Shown: in pieces, positions 7,654-16,586 of the stretch
Layout of the letters: every line of letters starts with the position of its first letter
How positions within the stretch are numbered: position 1 is the stretch's first letter
Source of the DNA: Anaeromyces robustus
Lineage: Eukaryota; Neocallimastigomycota; Neocallimastigomycetes; Neocallimastigales; Neocallimastigaceae
DNA length: 16,586 nucleotides
Assembly: GCA_002104895.1 (NCBI GenBank)
Contig: MCFG01000229.1
Coordinates: 95,001-111,586 of the forward strand
Reading direction: 5' to 3'
Made by a program: the position numbers and the translations under genes
The notes under the pieces: generated by a model
Told to the model about the DNA's origin: nothing
Databases searched by the model: none
The model's input: only the letters and a program-made list of their open reading frames with translations

Positions 7654-9119
7654 ATAAATTAAAAAATTTATATTTGAATAAAAGATTTAACATTTATTAA
7701 ACCTACTGTTATCGAATGTACAAAAAATAAATTTAAAAACATAATCAATATTTCTTTTATATACACACAATGAAATATTATATTATAATATTTATAAATA
7801 TTAAATTATATTCAAAAATTAAGAAAATAGACAACCCAAAATATCATAAAAAAGATTATCCAATAATGAGCATAAATAAATAAAGCAATGGAATAAATAA
7901 AATATTAATTATTAATTATTAATTATTTATATTTACTTTATATATATTCTTTTAAATTAATAGATTAATTTAAAAGAATATATATAAAGTAAATATAAAT
8001 TAAAAAATGGATATAAATTATATATAAATCATATAAAATATAATTTATTATACCTAATTTTTAATTAAAAAAATTATATATATAATTTTTTTAATATTGA
8101 TACATCAAAAAGTTATTTAAACTTTTTATTTTTCTATTTAATTATTTGTTTATTTATTTATTTGTATATTTATTGAATTTAAATTATATATATATATATA
8201 TCATAAATAAAAATACTTATTATAGAAAAAATATACAAGTTATAATTAATAATTATTTATTAATTAATAAAAAGATTTATTTATATCTCTTTTTTTTTTT
8301 TGTATTATTAATTAATATTAATATAAAAACCAATATTTAAGCTATGTTATGTTAAAGTTAAATTATTAATTTATAGATATTTCTATTTTTTCTTTTTTTT
8401 TTTCCTTTCAATTTAGCTATCCATTCCATTTTTTTATAATAATTTTTACGAAATTTTTTTTAAAAAAAAAAAAAAAAACTTTAATTTTTTTTAAAATATA
8501 TTTTATTATCCTATCTTAATTTTAATCGTAATTAGTTACGAAAAAAAAAAATAAATTTTTTTTATTAATAATATATTTTAATTTATTGTAATATATTGTA
8601 ATATATTGTAATACATTAAATATGTAATACATTCCATTTTTTTATGTTTTACATTTTCAAATCTATATTAAATAATTTATTTTTAGAATTTTTTTAATAA
8701 TTTTTCGCTTTGATTTACGTTAAAATAATAATATTAATAATATTAATAATAATTAATAAAATAAAATAAAAAAAATTTTAATTAAATAATATTAAATAAT
8801 AAAAAAAAAAAATATAAATAACCCAAAAAATTTTCATAAAAAAAAATTTTTTCCACTCATTGTTACATATTTAATTATTACAATTGTTTATTGTTACATT
8901 AAAATAAATAACTTTTTTTTTTTATAATTATTATTATAAAATACCAAAAAAAAAAAAAAAAATCTTTTAAATATAAATCTATTTAAAACAAAATAAAAAA
9001 TATAAATATACTACTAAAAAATAATAAATATATATACTAAGACATAATAAAAGGAATATAAAGAATATAAATATATTATTATATAATTGTTTAATTAAAA
9101 TACATAAAATATAATCAAA
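7654..9119. other. AT-rich spacer between the E2 and pyruvate formate-lyase genes
   Basis: No gene is visible. An AATAAA lies at 7677-7682, 24 bases after the E2 stop codon. It could be a polyadenylation signal, but such hexamers are common here by chance. A long perfect palindrome (7925-8000) is listed separately. Around 8584-8634 there is a short tandem array of TGTAATATAT-like units. The open frame at 8146-8340 is Tyr/Ile/Leu simple sequence and is not credible. The last stretch before 9120 should carry the promoter and leader of the next gene. Confidence 0.7.
7925..8000. repeat. perfect palindrome with 37-bp arms
   Basis: Bases 7925-7961 are the exact reverse complement of 7964-8000, separated by only two bases (AG). 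I paired all 37 positions, including two C-G pairs. The arms contain TTTACTTTATATA and TATTCTTTTAAAT. The structure can extrude as a cruciform in DNA or fold as a long RNA hairpin if transcribed. It begins about 270 bp past the E2 stop codon and about 1.1 kb before the next gene. Confidence 0.9.
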
Positions 9120-11434
9120 ATGCAAGGTAAGAATGATATAAATATAAAAAAAATTTAAAAAAAAAAATTTAACTTTAAGAATTATTAATTAATAAATTTA
9201 ATATTTATATTATAATAAAAAAAATAAATAAAAATTTAGTTATTGACGTTGCTAAGTGGATTAAAGAAAATTATACTCCATATGAAGGTGATGATTCTTT
9301 CCTCGTCACTGAAGCTTCTCAAAATACAAAAGATGTTTGGGCTAAATGTTGTGAACTTCGTGCTGAAGAAATTAAAAGTAATGGTTGTCTTGATGTAGAT
9401 AATAAAACTATTTCTACTGTTAGTGCTCATAAACCAGGTTATATTATTAAAGAAAAGGAAGATATTGTTGGTTTACAAACAGATGCTCCTCTTAAACGTT
9501 CTATTAAACCATTTGGTGGTGTTCGTGTTGTAAAAAATGCTTTAAAAGCTTATGGTCGTACTATTGATCCTGAAGTTGAAGAAGTTTTTAAATATCGTAA
9601 AACTCACAATGATTGTGTCTTCGATCTTTATACTCCAGAAATGAGAAAAGCTAGATCTAATGCTATTCTTACTGGTTTACCAGATGGTTATGGTAGAGGT
9701 AGAATTATTGGTGATTATAGACGTATTGCTTTATATGGTGTTGATCAATTAATTGAATGGAAAATGCAAGATAAACTTAGTCTTGGTATTACTATGACTG
9801 AAGAAAATATGAGAACTAGAGAAGAACTTGCTGAACAAATTAAAGCTCTTAATGAATTAAAAGTTATGGCTAATAGTTATGGTTTTGATATTTCTAAACC
9901 AGCTACTAATGCTAAAGAAGCTATTCAATACACTTATTTCGGTTATCTTGCTTCTGTTAAAGATCAAGATGGAGCTGCTATGTCTTTCGGTCGTGTTGAC
10001 TGTTTCTTCGATATTTATATTGAAAATGATATTAAGAAGGGACTTTTAACTGAAGCTCAAGCTCAAGATTTAATTGATCAATTAATTATTAAACTTAGAT
10101 TAGTTCGTCATTTACGTACACCAGAATATAATGATTTATTTGCTGGTGATCCAACTTGGGTTACTATGGTTGTTGGTGGTATGAATAATGATGGTAGACC
10201 ATTAGTTACAAAAACTTCTTATCGTATTGTTAATACTTTAAGAACTCTTGGAGCTGCTCCAGAACCAAATATTACAGTTTTATGGAATAATAAAATGCCA
10301 ATGGCATTCAAAAATTTCTGTAATAAAATTTCTATTGATACTTCCTCTATTCAATATGAAAATGATAATCTTATGAATAGTATGTTTGGAGATGATTATG
10401 GTATTGCTTGTTGTGTCTCTCAAATGAGAGTTGGTAAAGATATGCAATTCTTTGGTGCTCGTTGTAATCTTGCTAAACTTTTACTTTATGCTTTCAATCA
10501 CGGTTATGATGAAAGAACCGAAAAACAAGTTGGTCCAGACTTTGGTGATATTAAGTTAAATGAAGATGGATCCGTTAATTTCGAATCAGCATGGGAAATT
10601 TATGATAAAGCAATGGATTGGATTGCTTGTCTTTATGTTAATACTATGAATGCAATTCATTATTCTCATGATAAATATTGTTATGAAGCTATTCAAATGG
10701 CCCTTCATGATACTAATGTACATCGTTATATGGCATTTGGTATTGCTGGATTTTCAGTTATTGTTGATTCTTTCTCTGCTATTAAATATGCTAAAGTTTT
10801 CCCAATTCGTAATCCAGAAACTAATTTAACTACCGATTTTAAAATTGAAGGAGAATTCCCAAAATTCGGTAATGATGATGACCGTGTTGATCATTTTGCT
10901 ATTGAAATTCCAAAAATTTTCCTTGCTAAATTAAAAAAATATCCAGCTTACAGAGGTGCCGAACATACTTTATCTATTTTAACTATTACTTCAAATGTTG
11001 TTTATGGTAAGAAAACAGGATCTACACCAGATGGACGTAAAGCTGGTGAACCATTTGCTCCAGGTTGTAATCCAATGCATGGACGTGAAACTAGTGGAGC
11101 TGTTGCTTCTCTTAATTCCGTTAGTAAAGTTGAATATGAATATTGTAAAGATGGTATTTCCAATACTTTTACCTTTGTACCAACAGTTTTAGGTAAAATT
11201 GATAAAGAACGTGTTACTAATCTTACAGGATTATTAGATGGCTACTTTGCCCAAGGAGGATTTCATTTAAATGTTAATGTTTTAGTTCGTGAAACTTTAG
11301 AAGATGCTATGGTACATCCAGAAAATTATCCAAATTTAACTATTCGTGTTTCTGGATATGCTGTACATTTCATTCGTTTATCACCAAGTCAACAAAGAGA
11401 AGTTATTGCAAGAACATTCCATGAAACTCTTTAA
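9120..11434 (+). CDS. pfl: pyruvate formate-lyase (formate C-acetyltransferase)
   Basis: This glycyl-radical enzyme converts pyruvate and CoA to acetyl-CoA and formate in fermentation. Exons 9120-9126 (ATGCAAG) and 9240-11434 join across a 113-bp GT-AG intron (9127-9239) to give 733 residues; the E. coli enzyme has about 760. Without the first exon the frame has no Met before residue 137, and conserved sequence such as [12 protein letters not shown] would be lost. Signatures: [16 protein letters not shown] (154-169), FGYLASVK and GAAMSFGR (near 236-254), the catalytic Cys pair in IACCVSQ (C393, C394), [18 protein letters not shown] (585-602), and the radical loop RVSGYAVHF with Gly708, 25 residues from the end. 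A separate activating enzyme must install the radical; it is not in this window. Codons favour GGT, GCT and CGT, consistent with high expression. The N-terminus shows no obvious hydrogenosomal presequence, so a cytosolic form is likely, though gut fungi use this enzyme in both compartments. Confidence 0.97.
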
Positions 11435-11557
11435 TTAAAATGATAATTGATAATAATAATATAATTAATTTTAATTTTTATTTAATATATCCATAACTAT
11501 GTATAACTTTATTACTATATAAAAAAAATATAAATATTTTACAAAAATTTATATATG

Positions 11558-11606
<49 letters not shown>

Positions 11607-11608
11607 TA
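11558..11608. repeat. poly-A plus (TA)n tract downstream of pyruvate formate-lyase
   Basis: Twenty-seven A residues are followed by twelve TA units, beginning about 120 bp after the stop codon. It is simple sequence. Length polymorphism or assembly error is likely here. Confidence 0.85.
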
Positions 11609-11760
11609 ATATACCAAATATTATTATTAAATATACCTTTTTATTTTATTAAACATGTAAATAAACTATCTATTCTATCTAATTATATATATTATTTTTA
11701 AATTATAATTAATAAAAAAATATCAAAAAAAAAAAATATTTTTAAAAATTTTACTACACA

Positions 11761-11790
11761 TAGAGAATAAAATTCTTATTTTATTCTCTA
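11761..11790. repeat. 12-bp-stem hairpin
   Basis: TAGAGAATAAAA (11761-11772) and TTTTATTCTCTA (11779-11790) pair perfectly around the loop TTCTTA. The stem includes G and C pairs, so it is less trivial than the surrounding A/T palindromes. It lies about 330 bp past the pyruvate formate-lyase stop codon. Whether it is transcribed is unknown. Confidence 0.75.
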
Positions 11791-12191
11791 TCTATATCTA
11801 TATTTATATGAAGTATAATTATTTACAATTTAATAAATAGTTATAATATAACATATTTTTTACTAAAATATAATAGTTGATAACTATAAAAAATTTTAAA
11901 ATTAAATAATTAATACTAAATTCCAATAATTAAATAATTGTTATATTCATAATATTCTATATTATTATGATTTAATGATGAATTATCATCTAATCAAAAT
12001 TTATAAATTATTTATAAAATATTGTATATATTTATACAATAAAATATTTGTTCCTGAAGTGATAGATTTAAAGCAAATTTTTTAATTATATTTTTTTTAA
12101 GTGTTGACATATATTGAATTATTTATATTATAATATTTATTTTATTATTAAAACATTTTAACTGTAATATTAGTTTTTGAGAAATTTATTT

Positions 12192-12599
<408 letters not shown>

Positions 12600-13043
12600 T
12601 TTCAAATTTAATGTTTTTATTTTAAAAAAAAAATAAAATAAAATAAAATAAAGAATTTTCTGTTTGTAAAAATTTTTTTTAATTATATCTATTTTTTTTC
12701 TTTTTTTTTTTTTTTTTTTTTTTTTTGAAAAATATAATGAACTTTCTATCTATAAAAATTATACTAATTAACCACATAAATTCATTTATTCACTTATTTA
12801 TTATTATTTATTTAAATTTATTTTTTTTGTTCACTTATATATTTATTTAATGTAAAATCAATACATATAATTCATAAAACTATGTATTTTTTATTATTTA
12901 TGCTATGGTTCAGTTAAAATTTTTATTTTAATCATTAACCACTCAAAATTAATAAATTTTAATATAATATATCAAAAATTAATATTTAATATATTTTTAT
13001 AATTATAATATATTATAAAGTTTTTTTTAAAAAAAAATTTTTC

Positions 13044-13052
13044 TATATAAAG
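13044..13052 (+). promoter_or_regulatory. possible TATA element upstream of the TerD-like gene
   Basis: TATATAAAG followed by a GA-rich stretch (GAGAGAGAA) lies about 265 bp before the ATG at 13316. It is the only TATA-like string near this gene with a distinct, less AT-monotonous context. In such AT-rich DNA the match is weak evidence, and no transcription start is known. Confidence 0.25.
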
Positions 13053-13315
13053 AGAGAGAATTTTTTTTTTGTTTTCAACGCTTTTAACATATATAATATT
13101 TATAAATAACTTATTTATAAATAATTATATATAAATTCTTTTAAAAAAACATATTATTTTATTGCATTATTATTAATAATAATAATATAATAATTAAAAT
13201 AGTTTATTTATTAATTAATAGTTATAAATATAGTTATTAATTATTTTTTTAAAAAAAAAAAAAAACCATAAAACTTTTTTTTTTTTTTGATTTCTATTGA
13301 GTATTTTTATTAAGA

Positions 13316-16300
13316 ATGTCTTCTATTAAAGATAAAACCATTATTGATAATGAATTAAAGAAAATTTTACTTAGAAGAAGAAAAAGAATTATTGTTAATA
13401 ATGATCGTAACATTTGTGATATTTTTAAGGATAATGTCTTAAAAAGAATTAATGAAAATGAACAATTAAAGGGTTATTGTGTTAAAGTGGAAAATTGTGA
13501 TGATCTTTCCATTACTTTAAATATTAATGGCAAGGTTTTAGAATATATTGATGGGGAATTAAAAGTGGATGAAGTTAAAGGATTAGAAAATAATGAAAAT
13601 GAATGTTGTGACTATCCTACTCCTTCTTCTGAAACTGATACCGATATGAATATTGAAGATATTGACAATGATGATAAGTTTGAAGATGATCTTTTAAATA
13701 TTGTTAAAGAAGAAACTAAGAAAATTGAAGAAAAATTAGTTTATGCTCTTTCTTTAAATGAAGAATTTGGTTCATTTGGTTATTCCATGGATCAAAAATT
13801 ATTTAGAATTGTAGCTGCTATGTCAATTGAAGATATTGACGATCTTTCTAAAGAAGTCATTCCAAATTTAAAAGAAATGGTTGGTGCTAATGTTCAGTAT
13901 ATTCCATTATTTTTTGGTTTTCCTAAAAAAGTTATTGAAATAGAATATATTCCTATAGTATATAAAGCTCTTAAAAACTTCTGGGATGTTGGTGAATATA
14001 TTCCATACAGAGAAATTGAAATAAAAGAAAATAAAAACATTAAATCAACTGAACCAATTAAAGTAGTTTATAAATATATTACTGCAGGTAAAGAAGAAGA
14101 TATTCATGAATTAATGCATAATTTAATGAATTCTGCAGAAGCTATTTCAAAACAAGATATTGAAGATTTAAAAACCTATATTCTTAAATATGATGGATTT
14201 ATGGACTCCATTCCTATTGTTATTCCTAATAAAGAAAATCTTGCTGTTATTACTAATTTAATAATTAATCATTGTAAAGAGGATACCCCAATGGAAAAAA
14301 TATACAGTAAGTTTACTATTGTTACAGATGTTTTAAGATTAGCTGCTGTAATGTCTAAAGGAAATGCTACCTTATCAAAAGTTAGATTTAAATCGTTTAG
14401 TAATAAAGAAAGAAGATTACTTATGAAATTATTAAATAATTGTACTAATAGAATAGAAGATTTATCTAAAAATCGTACATTATGGGTAAGACTTTGTGAA
14501 CGTATTCATCCTTACCATTATAAAAATTTATACCCAGAATTAGTAGATGACTTAGTAGGTACTTATAAGTTTAAAATGGGAAAAAAATCTATTAATAAGG
14601 AATTAAAACATCTAGACACTATTATTAGTATTTATGAACTTTATAAAAAGAATTCACAAAATGTTAGTAGACATTGTATTTATAATTTATGTGAATCTAT
14701 TCAAAATTTAAATGAATATCCTATTCCAGATACCCTTAAATCTAATCTTAATGAAGTAAAAAGAAATTTTGTAAAATTAGAAAACGAAAATCTTGATGAT
14801 ATCACTTTAATTCAACGTATTAGTAAAAATAAAAGATTACGTCTTAGTAGAGTTAGAGAACTTTGTCAACAACAAAAATTAAATAATATCTCTCAAAAAA
14901 CAAAAAATAATAAAAAAAATAATAAAAAAAATAATAAAAAAATTAAGTTTGCTTGCGGTATGAAGGAACATAATTTCTTTATTAATAAAACTTATAATAA
15001 AAATCAACTTAATTCTATTAATATAGATGAAGTTTATCAAACAAAAGATAATTTATTAATTCAAACTTCCAAAATTAATGAAAAAATTAAAGAATATAAA
15101 CAAGCTCATTTAGTTTTTGCAGCTAAAGTAGATGATCTTTTAGAAAAAGAAAATTATTCAGAAGCATTAGAACTTTTAGCTAAAAGACCAGGTATTTTCT
15201 CAAGACGTCTTGATGAACTTTTAGCTAAAGTAAATGATAATGAAAAAGTTTTACAAATTTTTGAAACTATTGCATCAAAAGTTTCTGTTAAAGTTTTACT
15301 AAGTTTAAAAGGTTATTTCCAAAAACGTCATGAAAAATTAAACTTTAGAGTATTTTTATTAAAAGGTGAAACATCTAAATTATATTTAACCTATAAAGTA
15401 AAAGAAACTCTTAATTTAGAAATATGTAATAAAATATGTCATATTTGTGAACAAGGTTTAATGCTACATTTTGAAGGTAAACCTGAATTAAAAAATGTTT
15501 ATATTAGTGAAGATTTGAAAAAATATCTTATTCCATTAGATGTTAGAAATTCAAATTCATCATTAGAAACTTATTCTAAAGGATCTCGTTTTAATTTAAG
15601 TTTTAAAGAATTAACTAAAGAAGAAAAATTATTGTATATTCAAGATCTTGAAGATCAAATTTCTAAAAATAAAGAAACCATAAATGATAATAAAAAATTT
15701 ATTACTGAATTATATAATGATATAGAACAAAAAGAAAAGAAAGAAAAAGAAAAAGAAGAAAAAGAAAAAGAAAAAGAAAAAGAAGAAAAAGAAGAAAAAG
15801 AAAAAGAAAAAGAAAAAGAAGAAAAGGAAAAAGAAGAAGAAGAAGAAGAAGAAAAAGAAGAATCATTTTCAGAAGAAAAAAAGAAAGAAATTGAAAAAGA
15901 AATTGATGAACTTAAAAATGAAAATAAACGTTTAAAAAATATGATAAAAAATGATATGAATGAATTAAATAATTGTAAATCAAGTTTAACTAAAACGAAA
16001 ATGAATAATGTTAGATTATTTATTTGGTGGACTAATACAAAGAATGGTACCATAATTGATATTGATTTATCTGTAATGATTTATGATAAAGATTTGAAAA
16101 ATATTGGTAGAGTTTCTTATACTAATTTAAGAGATAATTATTTTAATACTTATCATTCAGGTGATATTAGAAATGGAGGTGATGTTAATGGTTCAGGTGC
16201 AGCTGAATTTATTGATTTTAATCCAGAATTTCTTTTAAAAAATGGAGCACGTTATGTTGCTGTTAGTATTATTTCTTATAGTGGTGTAACTTTTAATAAA

Positions 16301-16586
16301 TTAGATCATTGTCAATTTGGATGGATGGAAAGAGAAGATTTAAATAGTCATGAATTATTTGAACCTAAAACAGTTAGACAAAAAATGGATATGAATTGTG
16401 AAAGTACTTCTACTACCCCTATTATATTTGATTGTGAAACTCGTGAAATTATTTGGGTTGATATTACTATGACTGAAAAAGATACACATGTAGCCATTGA
16501 AAATTATACTTCTTCATTACAAGCTATACTTTATTACTATCTTAATCCATTAAAAGACAATATATATAATTTAATCGATTTGCATG
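13316..16586 (+). CDS. large TerD-domain protein of bacterial type (3' end outside the window)
   Basis: The frame is open from ATG 13316 to the window end: 1090 codons, no intron, no stop. An in-frame TGA at 13298-13300 supports the start. The order of conserved blocks matches, from memory, large bacterial proteins annotated as the MXAN_6230/SCO0854 family. An N-terminal LLRRRKRIIV (18-27) is followed by an acidic stretch (~100-125). Then come YIPLFFGFP (195-203), RTLWVRLCERIHP (387-399), LLAKRPGIFSRRLDELLA (620-637) and RVFLLKG (678-684). A coiled coil with a 44-residue Glu/Lys run (806-849) precedes a TerD-like beta domain (~896-1052). That domain contains FIWWTN, DIDLSVMIYD, HSGD, GAAEFIDF and WVDITMT. 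Residues 530-542 are a Lys/Asn repeat. TerD domains are calcium-binding and linked to tellurite and chemical stress responses in bacteria. The RING that names the bacterial family is not visible here; the only close Cys cluster is C704/C708/C711. The role in a fungus is unknown; cytosolic location is inferred from the absence of a signal peptide. Confidence 0.8.
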   Translation, partial: MSSIKDKTIIDNELKKILLRRRKRIIVNNDRNICDIFKDNVLKRINENEQLKGYCVKVENCDDLSITLNINGKVLEYIDGELKVDEVKGLENNENECCDYPTPSSETDTDMNIEDIDNDDKFEDDLLNIVKEETKKIEEKLVYALSLNEEFGSFGYSMDQKLFRIVAAMSIEDIDDLSKEVIPNLKEMVGANVQYIPLFFGFPKKVIEIEYIPIVYKALKNFWDVGEYIPYREIEIKENKNIKSTEPIKVVYKYITAGKEEDIHELMHNLMNSAEAISKQDIEDLKTYILKYDGFMDSIPIVIPNKENLAVITNLIINHCKEDTPMEKIYSKFTIVTDVLRLAAVMSKGNATLSKVRFKSFSNKERRLLMKLLNNCTNRIEDLSKNRTLWVRLCERIHPYHYKNLYPELVDDLVGTYKFKMGKKSINKELKHLDTIISIYELYKKNSQNVSRHCIYNLCESIQNLNEYPIPDTLKSNLNEVKRNFVKLENENLDDITLIQRISKNKRLRLSRVRELCQQQKLNNISQKTKNNKKNNKKNNKKIKFACGMKEHNFFINKTYNKNQLNSINIDEVYQTKDNLLIQTSKINEKIKEYKQAHLVFAAKVDDLLEKENYSEALELLAKRPGIFSRRLDELLAKVNDNEKVLQIFETIASKVSVKVLLSLKGYFQKRHEKLNFRVFLLKGETSKLYLTYKVKETLNLEICNKICHICEQGLMLHFEGKPELKNVYISEDLKKYLIPLDVRNSNSSLETYSKGSRFNLSFKELTKEEKLLYIQDLEDQISKNKETINDNKKFITELYNDIEQKEKKEKEKEEKEKEKEKEEKEEKEKEKEKEEKEKEEEEEEEKEESFSEEKKKEIEKEIDELKNENKRLKNMIKNDMNELNNCKSSLTKTKMNNVRLFIWWTNTKNGTIIDIDLSVMIYDKDLKNIGRVSYTNLRDNYFNTYHSGDIRNGGDVNGSGAAEFIDFNPEFLLKNGARYVAVSIISYSGVTFNKLDHCQFGWMEREDLNSHELFEPKTVRQKMDMNCESTSTTPIIFDCETREIIWVDITMTEKDTHVAIENYTSSLQAILYYYLNPLKDNIYNLIDLH
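14903..14941 (+). repeat. Lys/Asn coding repeat in the TerD-like gene
   Basis: AAA AAA AAT AAT codons repeat in register and encode a KNNKK tract (residues 530-542). It is low-complexity coding sequence between two conserved blocks, probably a disordered linker. Confidence 0.85.
15731..15862 (+). repeat. Glu/Lys coding repeat in the TerD-like gene
   Basis: A run of GAA and AAA/AAG codons encodes 44 consecutive Lys or Glu residues (806-849). It lies within a longer predicted coiled coil and immediately precedes the TerD-like domain. It probably forms a charged single alpha-helix or an extended coiled coil. The complementary strand gives a Ser/Phe-rich open frame that is only its shadow. Confidence 0.92.

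Noticed and set aside
8146-8340. Possible small membrane protein that might supply the missing E2 anchor
   Set aside because: It is Tyr/Ile/Asn simple sequence, about 500 bp past a good stop codon, with no splice sites linking it.
9236-9430. Minus-strand open frame over the pyruvate formate-lyase N-terminus
   Set aside because: The + strand matches the conserved enzyme throughout; this is a shadow.
10995-11192. Second + strand frame inside pyruvate formate-lyase
   Set aside because: It is out of frame with a highly conserved enzyme and has no independent support.
15655-16053. Minus-strand Ser/Phe-rich protein
   Set aside because: It is the complement of GAA/AAA codons of the TerD-like gene and not a real gene.
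13316-16586. RING zinc-binding site in the TerD-like protein
   Set aside because: Only one close Cys cluster (C704/C708/C711) is present, with no Cys/His pattern of a RING. It may lie beyond the window end.

Overview
The window looks like nuclear DNA of an anaerobic gut fungus (Neocallimastigomycota, the Neocallimastix/Piromyces/Anaeromyces group). Four things point there. Spacers are almost pure A+T and full of homopolymers and microsatellites, while the genes stand out as less AT-rich islands. One gene encodes a secreted CotH-type protein ending in two fungal dockerins (CBM10-type), the hallmark of the fungal cellulosome. Another encodes pyruvate formate-lyase, the central enzyme of mixed-acid fermentation in these fungi. 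Spliceosomal introns are short, AT-rich and GT-AG. All four genes are on the + strand.

Layout. 1-1316: AT-only spacer. 1317-3179: intronless CotH/double-dockerin protein (620 aa). 3180-4806: spacer with fold-back repeats and a MITE-sized inverted repeat. 4807-7653: a split gene that I assembled by hand from 11 exons (478 aa). It encodes a UBE2J2/Ubc6-type ubiquitin-conjugating enzyme whose tail carries two Asn-rich 12-residue repeat arrays and five ubiquitin-interacting motifs, with no membrane anchor. 7654-9119: spacer with a perfect 37-bp-arm palindrome. 9120-11434: pyruvate formate-lyase, 733 aa, made from a 7-nt first exon and one long exon. 11435-13315: spacer with a ~400-bp TTTA microsatellite. 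13316 to the window end: a long intronless ORF (1090 codons visible, no stop reached). It resembles large bacterial TerD-type stress proteins and is probably of bacterial origin.

The genes do not form one pathway. The CotH/dockerin protein belongs to the extracellular plant-wall-degrading machinery and pyruvate formate-lyase to central fermentation. The E2 belongs to ubiquitin signalling, and the TerD-like protein is of unknown, possibly stress-related, function. The least ordinary items are the E2 with a reader tail (UIMs plus SUMO-interaction-like VLDI repeats) and the bacterial-type TerD protein. All family assignments come from reading motifs by eye and from memory of the families. No database search was run.
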